From NCBI GenBank assembly GCA_002205965.3, contig NADL03000512.1, positions 1,736,001 to 1,800,000 of the forward strand: a stretch of DNA of 64,000 bases. The letters are read 5' to 3'. The translations under genes and the position numbers were made by a program. A model generated the notes under the pieces. It saw only the letters and a list, made by a program, of their open reading frames with translations. It did no database searches and was not told where the DNA came from. Positions 19,600-30,781 of the stretch are shown here, piece by piece (the first letter of the stretch is position 1; the number at the start of each line of letters is the position of its first letter). This DNA is from Kappaphycus alvarezii (taxonomy: Eukaryota > Rhodophyta > Florideophyceae > Gigartinales > Solieriaceae).

Positions 19600-19768
19600 C
19601 CCATCTGCACGCTGCCGCGGCAGTAATGCCCAACGCAGCCTGTCTGCTGGGGTGCCTTGAGCAGGCTTACTAGGGTAATTATAGAGGTATTACTGGGCAC
19701 CCTGTACGATATTCCGGGCCACAACCGACCATATCTTTCAAATATTAAATCACCCCACATTTTCCCCC
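19600..19768 (+). repeat. Family D repeat, near full copy
   Basis: The head CTGCACGCTGCCGCGGCAG, then TAATGCCCAACGCAGCC, runs to the end GGGCCACAACCGACCATATC, then AAATCACCCCACATTTTCCCCC. Confidence 0.7.
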
Positions 19769-19769
19769 T

Positions 19770-21870
19770 ACAAACCGCGCACGAAAACTGGGACGCCTTG
19801 CCCCCTCCCGCAGGATGTACGCAGGCAGGAAGACCAGGTACCTCAGTAAACCCATGTCAAACATTGTCAGACATCGTCAAAGCTCAATACTTTCCCGCAA
19901 TATCGCCACCTTCTCAATCATTAACACATACTTATACCATGAGCCCTTGCGGCTGTGCAAGTCATTTAGGTAGTCATTTAGCTGTACATGTAGACATTTT
20001 TAATGCAACTAACGATTGACATAATTGCTGCCGTTTAAATCCCTCTTCAGCAAACCGCTCTTAGACCTGCCGGAATTCACTTCTGGTGGTCATCTACCCT
20101 ACCAATCAAATCATACATACCATCAGTGTACTGTTCGGTTGCCCTCACTAATTTAATGCCCGCCATGCAACGCAGCAAATAATGTTCACGTAACCCTCCT
20201 TCCCGGCTGCTGTCGAGGAAGTTTTCTGCTGTGTACAGCTCTCTCCTGTGAAGTCGACATGCCGACTGCACTTATTCAAACTTTTACAAAGTACTTGTAC
20301 TGCAACTAGCCCCCGTGTGCATTTGACCGCCTTCTTTAATCGCAAATGGATCCCTTTTGAATTTCTGTATTCATTCTACCAAATCCCTTAGGAAACAACG
20401 GGCCTCACTTTTCATACAATGAAACACCATTCGTCTCGGCCTCATTGGTGAGAGTTTACCCGAATCTCTGGATGCAGTTCGCCCGAGCTCTACACATTAC
20501 TGCTCTAATGCAAGGGGGAACCACCCTAATTACAAAAATCTCGTAACTCGAACCACAATATTATGCGTGAGAAACGTGGGGCTGGCTTACTGCGATGGAA
20601 AAGTAGGTTACTATGCGTGATGCTAGCGTACGTCCAACCATGTTTCATGTGACAAGCCACCCTTGCGTGTCCCAAACCATTGCTGCAGCCTCCAAATCGA
20701 TATATGAAAGCCTCTGAAACCTCATAAAATGTGACATCTACTAAGTAATTGCGAGGTTGGAAGTCAAACTGCTGCCATCAACATTTTGGCTTGTGCTTGG
20801 CACTGCCAGCATGAGGAGGTCTTTCCTCCCTTTAGCAGCTTACAGGAACTATCGAGACACTGGGGAAAGGTAAAAGCCCTCCTACGAAGTGTTGTTCCAA
20901 AATCGGCTCCAAAATCGGTTCACTTGGTCCTCAAAACTAAAAACAAAAATCAATCGCTTCCGGACGTAATGTAACGCTGTTCGCGAATGTAATGGAAACA
21001 ACGGAGCTCGGCAGACATTCATACCATGACGTAAGTCTACACGCAGAATGTACCTCCCCTATCGAAACTAAGCAGTTTGTAGAATTAATTCAGAATAGAG
21101 ATATAGTGCAAAGGCCCATTTTTCTGTTATGCTTGTTTCACAGTACATGAAGTACATTGCTTACTATTCATGTGCAAATCCCCAACGTGCAGGATGACGT
21201 GAACCCTACTGCATAATTCATGGAGGAGGCCTTGCGAGAATCGCACTGGCAAACGTTTTTATACTCGTAGAGCATTATCAGCAAGTTCCTATGTATCGTA
21301 AGCGTGGCTTGTCAGAGTTAGTACTAAGAAATTCAAATTTCGTTCCCGTTTTACAGCTAAGAATTCCTCCTTGTCGTTGACATTCAATCACGTAGTGATG
21401 CATTTCTCCTCCCGTGCCAAGTTTTAGAAGTTAGTCTTTTTTGTTTATAATGAGAAGGCGAATGAGAATTTCATTTGTGTTGATGATAATTCTCGCCCAG
21501 GCATGGCGAAGGTATGCGTTTCGAAGTGTAATGGTCGCGATTATAACGGATGCACTCAGCAAACCTCACCTGGTTAGTAAAATTTGCACAAAATCAAGAA
21601 TAAAGCATACTGCTGGTTTGCCGTTGTTGATGTTTTTCATGCCAAGCTGGTTTGCTGGACCGGGTGACCAAGCGAAACTTTAAACGGGATCAGAGCGGAA
21701 GGACTGCACGCATCCTAGCTGAGTATTGTTACTTAAGCTCAACATTTGTCACGTACGTACAATCTTGGAAAGGAGAATCAAACACCATCAAGTTAACAAG
21801 GCTCAAAAATTTCGAGTAACTCTTCTCTTCTGAGTGACCACTCTGTTATCCAATTCTGAAGCTTAATATC
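19770..21870. other. Unassigned stretch
   Basis: No supported gene. The sequence GGCTTACTGCGATGGAAAAG near 20581 recurs near 22897 and, in inverse form, near 15407 and 9023 as GGTT(G/A)GTTTACTGCGA, a minor dispersed repeat of unknown extent. Confidence 0.4.
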
Positions 21871-21879
21871 TAGTTCGAA

Positions 21880-22161
21880 ATGTCCGGAAAGCAACGTTCT
21901 CATGGAAAGCGCGGTTCTTCTTCAGGAGGGGGTTCGATCCCTGGAAGCCGGTCGACGGGGAGTGGCCGAGTCCACTCAACATCGGAGAGGGATGAAATTA
22001 TTACTTTCCGCAAATACCTGAACTATGAAGAAGCTGATCGACTCAATCGGACAATGGATGAGAATGCGGCAAACTTGGATCGCATTGAACATCGCCTTAA
22101 GGAAATCGATATTAAGCTCCAAGCCAAGAAACATAAGCGAGGAAAATCACACAAAAAGTGA
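21880..22161 (+). CDS. Small coiled-coil protein of unknown family, paralogue 2
   Basis: A 93-residue basic protein starting MSGKQRSHGKRGSSSGGGS. The N-terminus (1-38) is a Gly/Ser/Arg-rich, probably disordered segment. Residues 39-82 are the conserved core: RDEIITFRKYLNYEEAD, LNRTMDENAANLDRIEHRL, KEIDIKLQAKKHKR. The C-terminus is a Lys-rich tail. The core shares its spacing and most key residues with the 13.6-kb paralogue (FRK.LN..EAD.L.R.MDEN.A.LD..E.RL.EID). The core has heptad-like Leu/Ile spacing, suggesting a coiled coil that may dimerise. The gene is single-exon with one clear Met start. No neighbouring gene is recognisable. The family is unknown to me. Confidence 0.65.
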   Translation: MSGKQRSHGKRGSSSGGGSIPGSRSTGSGRVHSTSERDEIITFRKYLNYEEADRLNRTMDENAANLDRIEHRLKEIDIKLQAKKHKRGKSHKK

Positions 22162-22199
22162 GGATGTTTGACTGTTTAGAATGCAGCGACTAGCTTAAG

Positions 22200-23190
22200 C
22201 ACGTGCATCGTCCTCTCCGTCACTAACTGTCTTACAGACGAAACAAACATTGGGGTTTAGACACTTATGGTACCGGCGGCCAAGGCGGCCTCCGTGGCAA
22301 GCACTATCTAATGGATTCTTGATTGACACATTTCTACGTAGTCACTAAAGTCACTCACTTCAGAAAACAGATTTATTCCAGAATGTTCCTTCCATCGCCT
22401 GGCATCGTTATGCTTCTTTGGCCATATCCTTTAAACTCTTTCTTTATTATGTGTATGTTGAAACATGTAATCTTTGTTGACGATAACATTGGGTATGTAA
22501 AACATACTCGCAACGTCAAAATCTCAACCGATCCCCACACTAATAGTGGGGACGGAAGAAGAAACTGTTACAGGAATCTCAGCAGGCCAACATACTGACT
22601 GCTTGAAAAGTACGAGTTAAAGGGGGGTACATGGGTTTAAATGGGGTGGTTAGCTTAATTTTCCTGAGAACAGGGTACGAGTTAAACCATGCTTCACGAT
22701 CTACCTGGTGTAAGCATTGTGCCTACAAAACGCAGCGACGACGACGAACGCCTTTAATGAGCAGATGAGATACTTTGATTACTACCTGCAGTACTTCAAA
22801 AATTGGGCCCCCTCACTTGTTATATTGAATACTGCCATGTTTAATGCAACATAGGAGAATCTTAGGGTTTTTATTGGATTTACTACGAGAATCTTAGGGT
22901 TGGTTTACTGCGATGGCAAAGTAGGTTTAAGTCCTAGTAAGCTATGTGATACAGCAATATCAAGGGATTGATGGTGCTAACCCTTGCGTACTCTGATAAA
23001 TGAAGAGGGCCTTTCATACAGGTCCTTCCCTGTTCGACCCTATGTGCGCTGAATGTGAGGGATGACAATTCGCTAAAACCTGGTAATATTCAAAGTCCAC
23101 ACAAAGAGGGCTTCGTTAAGAAGACGCGCTGGGACTTCAAGCCCCAGCGCTAGTGCCGGGCATAAATCGAGCTCCTGCGAGCTGAGACGA
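22200..23190. other. Unassigned stretch
   Basis: No supported gene. The motif GAATCTTAGGGTT occurs twice (about 22858 and 22889), followed by the minor repeat GGTTTACTGCGATGGCAAAG also seen near 20581. Confidence 0.4.
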
Positions 23191-23193
23191 TAA

Positions 23194-23407
23194 TGGGGAA
23201 AGGTTTGGGTGTTTTACTTTTGGAAGATATATCCGATCTATCCATAGTTTTCAAGACAACCACAATCGACTCAAAAAGGTATGCAGACACAGTAATGGGG
23301 AAGGAACTACGCTCCCTAAAAAGCTACTTTCAGGCCAGCCATCAAGCAGGCCGTATTAGACATGACGGCTGCTGAAGCGTGCCTTTGCGTCACCCTCCCC
23401 CGAACGA
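23194..23407 (-). repeat. Family C repeat, copy 9, with 11-bp target duplication
   Basis: Full-length copy from GGGGAAAGGTTTGGGTG to CACCCTCCCCCGAAC. It is flanked on both sides by GAGACGATAAT (left copy ends just before 23194; right copy starts at about 23406). Confidence 0.85.
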
Positions 23408-23790
23408 GACGATAATTGGAAGACCAATAGCGAATATTTTGGAAGGAAACAATTAGGGCAATATAAGCAATTTGGTTCTTTAATATTTGAATGGTGCGGT
23501 ACGGCTATCTCCCCGGTGTATGCTAAACGTGTTCAGGATAATGGGTAGTGTCGCTCGTGCGCCTAAAGGGCTTGCTCAAAGCCTGTCAGCAGGCAGTTAG
23601 GGAGAACTGTTTCATCGGGCTTATGCAACCACGACATGCCGACATTGTAGGAATGCATGTTCAGAAGACTCAAAGCTAAACTCTACTTGCATTAAAACGA
23701 AGTCAGCTCCCAACCTGAGTCTTCTGAACCCATTTGCAATAGTGCACAAAACCTTTCCTCCCTAACTAAAGGGGAAAGGTTTGGATCTAT

Positions 23791-24345
23791 TGCAAGATAA
23801 TTGGGATAGGTAGATCCAAATAATAATAAATAGTTCCAACTTGAATAAATAAATAAATGCCACAATTGGACTTAGAACGAATAATGAATAGAAAACCAAA
23901 TTTAATGATAGGCGATCGAGGGGAATATTTCGATGGCCGAGGATGTAAAAAATATTTGTAACAACCTAGACTACTTATACTCTACACCAGGGTGAACCTG
24001 CTACAAAAAAACAGGTGAGCCGTTCAATAATTTTTGTAGACATAATTTAGGCTCAGCAATAATTATTGCAGTCTTTTCCAGGTAAGCAATCATCCAGATA
24101 ATAATTTGTTGGTAGCATGAATGCAATAATTATAGCCTGTATAATATAATAACCCAAGTGTAGGACATAAACATTATTTCACACTGAATTCAGCATAAAA
24201 TATCGCCAGTATAAGTACATAAAATTATTCCTTGATGATTCACAGTAAATATAAATTGTGGGCCTCAATAAAAAATATTGTTCCACAATTCAGCATCACT
24301 GTAGGAGACCTGGATAGAGATTAAAATATTTGGTCAATTTTCACA
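23791..24345 (-). repeat. 3' LTR of copia-1
   Basis: 555 bp, matching 34697-35251. A purine-rich stretch (AAAGAAGATGTGG on the minus strand) directly precedes it in element sense and serves as the polypurine tract. Confidence 0.95.
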
Positions 24346-24416
24346 CCACATCTTCTTTGAAATATTGAACTAAATTTATCCTGCTGACTGAGATGAATCC
24401 CGAAATAAAATATTAC

Positions 24417-24832
24417 TCATATCCCTAGGTATAGATCCATCAAATAAAAGGAGCTTGAGCATGTCAGATACAAAACTGTACTTTTTTTGAACCGGTTGGA
24501 GGGATTAATTGAACAAGGTATCCATAGCATTTTCTTGATTTTGTTCGTCTCGAAATTATATCGAATTAATTGAACATACGCTCTAATACATTTGTCTTCA
24601 GGCACACGACAAGTAGATAGAGAGCTGAATAGATCTTTTGAATCAACAGCAACATGAAGAGGAATATTAATATTGAGAATTGTACTGCATGCTGCTGCAA
24701 TAATTTTTCCTTCCTCGATAGCTTCACCAGCAGCCAATATTTCACCAGATGCAATAGATTAAACAGGACGCCAAGATAGATGTGAATGCCAATAAATTGT
24801 ATTAAATATTGAATATCAATTGAAGGAGCCAA
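24417..24832 (-). pseudogene. copia-1 RNase H, separated from RT by copia-2
   Basis: Two frames read LHVAVDSKDLFSSLSTC, then VPEDKCIRAYVQLIRYNFE and MLWIPCSINPSNRFKKST. This matches the C-terminal RNase H of copia polyproteins (DSKDL..SL, WIPG..NP.D..TK), with the catalytic Asp in VDSKD. The enzyme removes RNA from RNA-DNA hybrids during replication. The region ends just before the 3' LTR, as expected. Confidence 0.8.
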
Positions 24833-24885
24833 TTAGCAACCCACCAGTACATCCAAGTTGCGCATTTGTCGATCCTGCTAGTTTT

Positions 24886-25339
24886 TGTCGACACCACACC
24901 TAGATTCGTTCTGCAGCCGACGACCGGTCCCGGGGAGAGAATTTGTTGCAGCGTAAGGAACGATCACAGTGGCGGCCTTGCAAAAGGCTGCGTGCGAAGC
25001 CAAATACGCCCTTTTGATAAGAGCTGCTTGACAAAGTAGTCGATGAGACAGAATAATAATTGAGTTGATGTATTGTGTTTTTCTAATGAAGAGAGGGGAT
25101 GCTAACCCATCCTATCTCTGCTTATATACTACTTAGATAAACACTACTGCTCTCATAAGAAAATCTATCTTCTTCATTGTACAGCGATTATTGTCTACAC
25201 GCAACAGCTATCGTTAATTATCAAATATGTATGGTAAGACTTGTGAAGCTTCATACGGGTATTTCGTGGAATGTCCAAGTATTGTCACTTCTTGTTTCAG
25301 TCTTCTTTCACAAAGAGTCAACACATGATTAAATCTGCA
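24886..25339 (-). repeat. 3' LTR of copia-2
   Basis: 454 bp, matches 30329-30781. A purine-rich tract (GAAAAGAAAATCTCTGGAG on the minus strand) directly precedes it in element sense. Confidence 0.95.
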
Positions 25340-25376
25340 CTCCAGAGATTTTCTTTTCAAAACAAATGGTTTTGAA

Positions 25377-27075
25377 TCAATGCAAGTTTCGTTCAACCCA
25401 GCCGGATGGTGAAATCTGCAGCTTACTAGTTTGCATAAGTTTCCACAGTGGATGCGTGCTTTTGACTAGTTCTTTCGTCTTTCCAGCCGCTATGTTATGG
25501 TTTCCAAGAATCCAAGCAAGATAGCGCAGTTCAACTTTTGCATGAGACTCACGCATGGCAGGCACATCGATTTGGAGACGTTTTTCCAACGTTCCACTTG
25601 ACTTTGCAATAACATTGAAAACGGTTCTCGAGTCTACAATGCGTCAATGCTGACCATCTGTCCTAAAATTCTTCCAGAATCGTCTTTGCAACAAACGCAC
25701 TGTCGTAACCATAAATAAGTGCATGTATCTCAGCAGCCATTACGAATCGTGTGACTCTCTTATAGCGGGAGCTTCCATAGTGCAAAAGTTTCGTCTTTCC
25801 ATTTTTGTCGACGAGTGTAATAACAAATCCAATTTGAGACTTCAAGTTATCGGCATTATCAAAAGATGCATCAGTGAATAGAGCAATACGGATTGAATCT
25901 CTGTCCAGTGGTACGAATGTTAGTCCAAATTTAAAAGTATGTAGGCATCGATCGATTACCTTGTTCAAAACCTAGTAGTCTTTGTCGCTCGGTGATGTGC
26001 ATGCTCCTGCTAGAAGTTGAGTTAAAGAGAACAAATCGGACCTTGTACATGAGGCAATGTATTGTAGTTTTGCTCGGGTACTTGCAAAATCTTCTTGACA
26101 TTAGGCGTGTTTCACGGAGTGTAGCTTCTTCCCTTGGGAGGATTTGATCTCCCCGTTTGGTAATCTCGATAAGCTGAGACCATTAAAATCCAACGTCAGA
26201 CCATCGTGAAGAATTTTCCTTGGCTTGCTTTGAACAGTTTGGAAGCGAGTACACTGATCTTCTTCCTCGATGAGAAAATCTGCTGAACCGATACCAAAAG
26301 AATCATCAACTTGAAGAGCTGTAATTCCTTTTAAATCATTTTAATTCCTTTTGGAAAACGGACATATTTCGGCTTTTTTCGCTGTCATTCCTAGTTAGAG
26401 CTTGTGGTGTGCATGATAAGTCAGGACCTACTGTAGTCCGCTTTCAGGAATTCCATAAAGCGGTTTAAGTACAAGGAGCACCTTATTACTTTACAAATTC
26501 ATCTCTCTTGGTGTCCTTAGGTAAACGTTTCGCTCGATTTGAGATTCCGACTGAATATATGCCTGGTAGATATCTCTGACATACGCAGTTAGCTCGGGAA
26601 ACAGCTCAGAAAGACAGAATGCAATTCTTTGTGCAAGTCTTGAAACTATGGGAGATTTTGTGGCAATGTGTAGTGCACATTTGTACCGATAGTTCTGAGC
26701 GACAAGTCGGGATCTTTGAACCGTTTTGCCATCATCGGTCTTCACTATGTCCACCCATCGTGATCCAAATATCCTGATATCCTTCGGAACTGATTCGATG
26801 TCGATAACCTTGAAAGTCTTTCTTTGTTCTAGATTTGAGAGTTCTTTAAATCTAGATTCCACGAAGTCGTGGCTTTCATTATCGTCTGTTGCGACATTTT
26901 CTGCATTTTTATTGTTGGAATATGAGTTGATTATTGAAGTGTCTTCCGTGTTAGAACGATTTACTTGAGATTCTTCTGCTTTGCCAACAGTAATGGGCCT
27001 AAGATTGATGGCAGATGGCGTTTCGGGCTTGACAACATGAGAGCAAAATATTCTTCTGCCATGTGGCAACTGCAC
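25377..27075 (-). pseudogene. copia-2 reverse transcriptase and RNase H
   Basis: 26491-27075 is the RT N-terminal part (FKVIDIESVPKDIRIFGSR, TVQRSRLVAQNYRY, ELFPELTAYVRDIYQAY), where the palm motif VRDIYQAY corresponds to the VDIxxAY block. 25970-26490 is a decayed RT middle with stops. 25663-25968 is RNase H (IRIALFTDASFDNADNLKS, KRVTRFVMAAEIHALIYG) with catalytic Asp and Glu present. 25377-25589 is its C-terminal part. The order is normal for copia. The RT active site itself is not recoverable in one frame. Confidence 0.8.
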
Positions 27076-27270
27076 GACGACGGTTTCTCCTTCTATCTGT
27101 ATAAATGGAAAGGGACCTTCTCATTTCTTAGATGACTCCCGAAATATCAAAAGTGGAGAGCCAGCCGGTAGTTTGGCAAGTTCTGAACTTTGTTCTTTGG
27201 CCTTCGGTCCACCACAGTGCTTGAGCCCGAATGCGACCCGGCGTCTTGCCTGTTCCTTCTGCACCTCTTT

Positions 27271-27747
27271 CTATGCTGCCTCAATGGCTCTTGCACGTTG
27301 CAATTGCGTCTCAGCAGGAGTCTTGCGCGCTGGACGTGGCAGAGATCCAAACAACAGGAGCGTAGGGCTGAGTCCTTCAGGTCCTACAGTATCGTTCACG
27401 GCTTTGACAGCCACCTGAAGGCAGTCGGCGTCCGTCTCCGTTCGTGGCAGTGTTTCACGGATCTTAAGGTATGCAGCGCGTAGTGGTCCATGGTACCTTT
27501 CAACATGAGACATCGTTGATGGAGACTCCACAGGTGCTTGCATGACTGATATTCCATCTGTGTCAGCGGTGCGTAGGAAATCTTTCGACACAAAACTACT
27601 GCCTTGATCCACTCGCAGAAAATCAGGCGGTCCGAGGTAGATCCTTGACCAGCAGCGTAGAAAAGCTTTCCAAATGTCCGTAGATCTGACATGGTTTAGG
27701 AACAATGCAGCATTGAAGTGAGTCGCTTCATCGACGGCGTGTAGCAA
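27271..27747 (-). pseudogene. copia-2 integrase core
   Basis: 158 residues: HAVDEATHFNAALFL carries the first catalytic Asp, FLRVDQGSSFVSKDF the second, and VESPSTMSHVERYHGPLR the Glu. The D-D-E triad is present with normal spacing. KAVNDTVGPEGLSPTLLLFG is the usual C-terminal motif. It follows the protease frame after a one-codon interruption, so a single stop separates them. It would integrate element DNA. Confidence 0.85.
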
Positions 27748-27750
27748 AGA

Positions 27751-28452
27751 TCAGTTGTTGATGTACATTATATCGATAGCTACCACATGGTTGTACTTCA
27801 AGTAGTCTAATCCAATATTGAGCTTTAATCGGCGAGGAGCGGGAGAGTTGAATGCGCATGTACGACAGGACTTGGTGAGTTCTTCGATTGCGATGCGGGT
27901 ATCTGCATTCATCTCATCTGGCCTGGCTCGCTTGAGCAGGTTTGTAAAGGAATTGACAACCGGGTGACCAAAGACTCTATGTAGCTTCCTTAGTTCCGCT
28001 TCTGTGTATAGAGAAAATGAAAGATCTTCTGGTTTCCATTTGTGGACAGGGAAGTAGTTTTGAATTGAAATTGGTTGGATGAGATGCTTATAAGCCACCT
28101 TCTGCTTCTGGATACTTATATCAAGGCCATAGTCTATCATATCCTTCATACTGACCAGATTGGGTCCGTGTCCCGGTAAGATCTGAAACTTCACATCGAT
28201 AACAAGGTTTAGATCCTTGAAGGTTACTGAGATAGTCACAGTTCCAATGGCTTTCTTATTCCCTCCGATACCAGTAAGGCTCTTGGCGTCCCCTTTTTCC
28301 AACTGAATTGGTACGTCGAATTCTTCGCAATACGCCTTGTACTGTGAATACAACATGACGGAAGAGCGATTTGCGCATGTATCCAGGTAAATTCCTTTGA
28401 AGCGATTGTTCTCACCTTTTGATAGTTCCCGGTTCATTGCTGCTAATTCCAT
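27751..28452 (-). pseudogene. copia-2 retropepsin-like protease and pre-integrase domain
   Basis: The frame reads GIYLDTCANRSSVML, the active-site Asp region of this copia group, where D-T-C replaces D-T/S-G, followed by the beta-strand pattern ending ILPGHGPNLVSMKDM. Further on it has ELRKLHRVFGHPVVNSF and ELTKSCRTCAF, the H...H...C..C zinc-binding group of the pre-integrase domain. It processes the polyprotein and starts the integrase. The frame is open over 233 residues, the longest intact part of copia-2. Confidence 0.8.
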
Positions 28453-30285
28453 TTACAGATCCTTGTTGTATGATCTGCCATGAACAAGAGAGGCATTTGC
28501 CAAGTGCACCTCGTCGCCTTTGTGACGGGCCATTTCGTCTTCTTCGATATACCACGTTCGTTCATCTTCATCACCAGATTCTCCGTCAGTTGAGTAAGCA
28601 TAGTTCGCTTCGTCAGGATCCTGTTCCTTAGTATCGTCTTCCGAGAGCTCATCAACGACGCAAGCCATGTCCTCTACCGACATGTATGCGTTTGGTTTGC
28701 GTCTTCTCACTCGCTCAATAGCTACTTTCACTTCGGCGGGGGAGTGTCGTGTCTTTGATAGATGATCCTCACCGCATAGATAACAAGATTTTCTGCCCGA
28801 TATTGTTCGGGAAGAGATCTTGCGGCGCCTTCCCCTGTATCATTTCGTATAGCCCCTGAAGTTTCTTTTGGTCTCGCCACTGTAGGTGTTTCCTAAACTA
28901 TAGTGCGCTTCACAAGATGAGGTACCTATCCTTGGCGTATTGACGACAAATGCACCTGCGGACCTTGGCTCGTTGGAGAGAAACGTAGCAATTGTACCAC
29001 GTATGTACTGTGATGTGGCTGGAATGCGTTCGAGGAGAGACTGCGTCACCTGATTTGTATCAACTGCAACAATTAGCTGATCTCTAAGAAAGTTATCCGT
29101 TCTATAACTGGGATCCAGTTGCTTCTGAAGCTGAGAAAGCTCGTGGCAAAATAATCTAAACACTTCCAATTCACTCTTCTCGGGATTCTCTCTCATGAAC
29201 TAAGACAACTGGAGAGATTGCCAGAGAATCAAGGTTCTGTTCCTATGTTCTTCGCTGATGTAGTTATCGATTAAAATCTGTAGCATATTCGCGTAAAACG
29301 TACCAGGACGATAGATTTCAATGTACAGAGACAGTGCACCTTCGTCCAGCATCACGGGCATTGCTTCCACTTGTTCTTTCTCTGTCAGCTTGCATAAACG
29401 GGCCATAGTATCGTAGAACTCAAGAAATCCACGAAGGTCTTCATCAAATCCACCGCAGAATCGTTTTCGCCCCTGATGGGCCTTAATTATTCCATTAAGT
29501 CCAAGTGAGTGGTTACCAGTTTGTGCGTTGTCGGCATTATGAAAAGATCTCTCGCGTTCCTGAAAAGAATTTGCAACAACAATGGGTAAAACGCCTTGAA
29601 CTCTCGTGCGGGATCTTGGTTGGTAAGATGGGTTCGTTTGCTTGGCATCGAGTAGGGATCCCTTAGACGTTTCTTTAAAAACAGGAGGGTTGTTTCTTGA
29701 TCCTGAGTCCTCTTGATTTGTCTGGGGTGGCTGGCTCGAAACAGATGGAGTTAATGCGTCCGGATGGTGATTGACAGTTGTATGTTCATGGGATCGTTCG
29801 GTATGCTTCGTATTGCTTCTAAAGTTTGACAATGGTGTGTCCAATTTGCCTACGGTTGCAACAAATTACCTCTGTGTTAAGCATTCAAGAAGTGCTTTTG
29901 TTCTGGGGTACCCTTGTTGGCGTTTGACATAAACTACACGAGCAATAAGAAATTCCATCCACCTTAACGTCGTTGTCTTTGTGATAAACGGAATGGTTTG
30001 AGGCCTGAAGGTTGCAGTAAATTCCAGCCATAGCCATTCTCCCTTAAGGTCTGTTTCTTTGAACATTTGTAATATTTCTTTAGCATACGACTCTGTTTCT
30101 GCTTTGTACTGTACCATAGTCTCTTGTGAAGCGCTTTCATCTGGTGGTTTAGTATCTCCAATTGAATTAAGTTGCAATTCATTCTCTTCGGTTAGAGCTG
30201 CAAAACTATTAGATATATGTTCCCTGCTTGACGCCACTACTGCATTTCCAACTTCTTGCGGTAAGTTATCTTCAGGAGTAGCCAT
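28453..30285 (-). pseudogene. copia-2 gag region with zinc knuckle-like motif
   Basis: Four consecutive frames (29866-30285, 29200-29844, 28840-29196, 28453-28731) cover one gag protein broken by single stops or frameshifts. The first starts MATPEDNLPQEVGNAVV. The second has a disordered Ser/Thr/Asn-rich part and then the helical capsid part (FCGGFDEDLRGFLEF, LTEKEQVEAMPVML). Between 28740 and 28840 the minus strand reads SCYLCGEDHLSKTRHS, a zinc knuckle-like C..C...H.....H group. Gag would form the particle and bind RNA. The first Met at 30285 lies about 45 bp after the LTR, a natural start. Confidence 0.65.
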
Positions 30286-30328
30286 GGGGTTGCGTGTTAC
30301 ACTTGCGGTCGACCAGGACAGTTATAAC

Positions 30329-30781
30329 TGTAGACACCACACCTAGATTCGTTCTGCCACCGACGACCAGTCCCGGGAAGAGACTGTGTTGCAACGTTAG
30401 GAACGATCGCAATGGCGGCCTTGCAAAAGGCTGCGTGCGAAGCCAAATACGCCCTTTTGATAAGAGCTGCTTGACAAAGTAGTCGATAGGACAGAATAAT
30501 AATTGAGTTGATGTATTGTGTTTTTCTAATGTAGAGAGGGGATGCTAACCCATCCTATCTCTGCTTATATACTACTTAGATAAACACTACTGCTCTCATA
30601 AGAAAATCTATCTTCTTCATTGTACAGCGATTATTGTCTACACGCAACAGCTATCGTTAATAATCAAATATGTATGGTAAGACTTGTGAAGCTTCATACG
30701 GGTATACGTGGAATGTCCAAGTATTGTCACTTCTTGTTTCAGTCTTCTTTCACAAAGAGTCAACAAATGACTAACTCTGCA
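30329..30781 (-). repeat. 5' LTR of copia-2
   Basis: 453 bp, matches 24886-25339. In element sense it is followed directly by GTTATAACTGTCCTGG, the presumed primer binding site. Confidence 0.95.

Larger units (their letters stand above)
24886..30781 (-). mobile_element. Ty1/copia LTR retrotransposon copia-2, nested in copia-1
   Basis: LTRs at 24886-25339 (454 bp) and 30329-30781 (453 bp) are direct repeats that differ at roughly 20 positions by eye, mostly in the first 150 bp. Plus-strand ends are TGT(C/A)GACACC and TCTGCA. The duplication GTTTT flanks the element (24881-24885 and 30782-30786). Minus-strand order is gag, protease, integrase, RT, RNase H. The element sits inside copia-1, so it is the younger insertion. 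It belongs to a different copia lineage, with fungal-like protease and integrase motifs. Confidence 0.95.

Noticed and set aside
21920-21945. A tRNA T-arm-like sequence (GGGGGTTCGATCCCTGG)
   Set aside because: It lies inside the reading frame of coiled-coil gene 2, and no A-box, anticodon arm or acceptor stem could be fitted around it.
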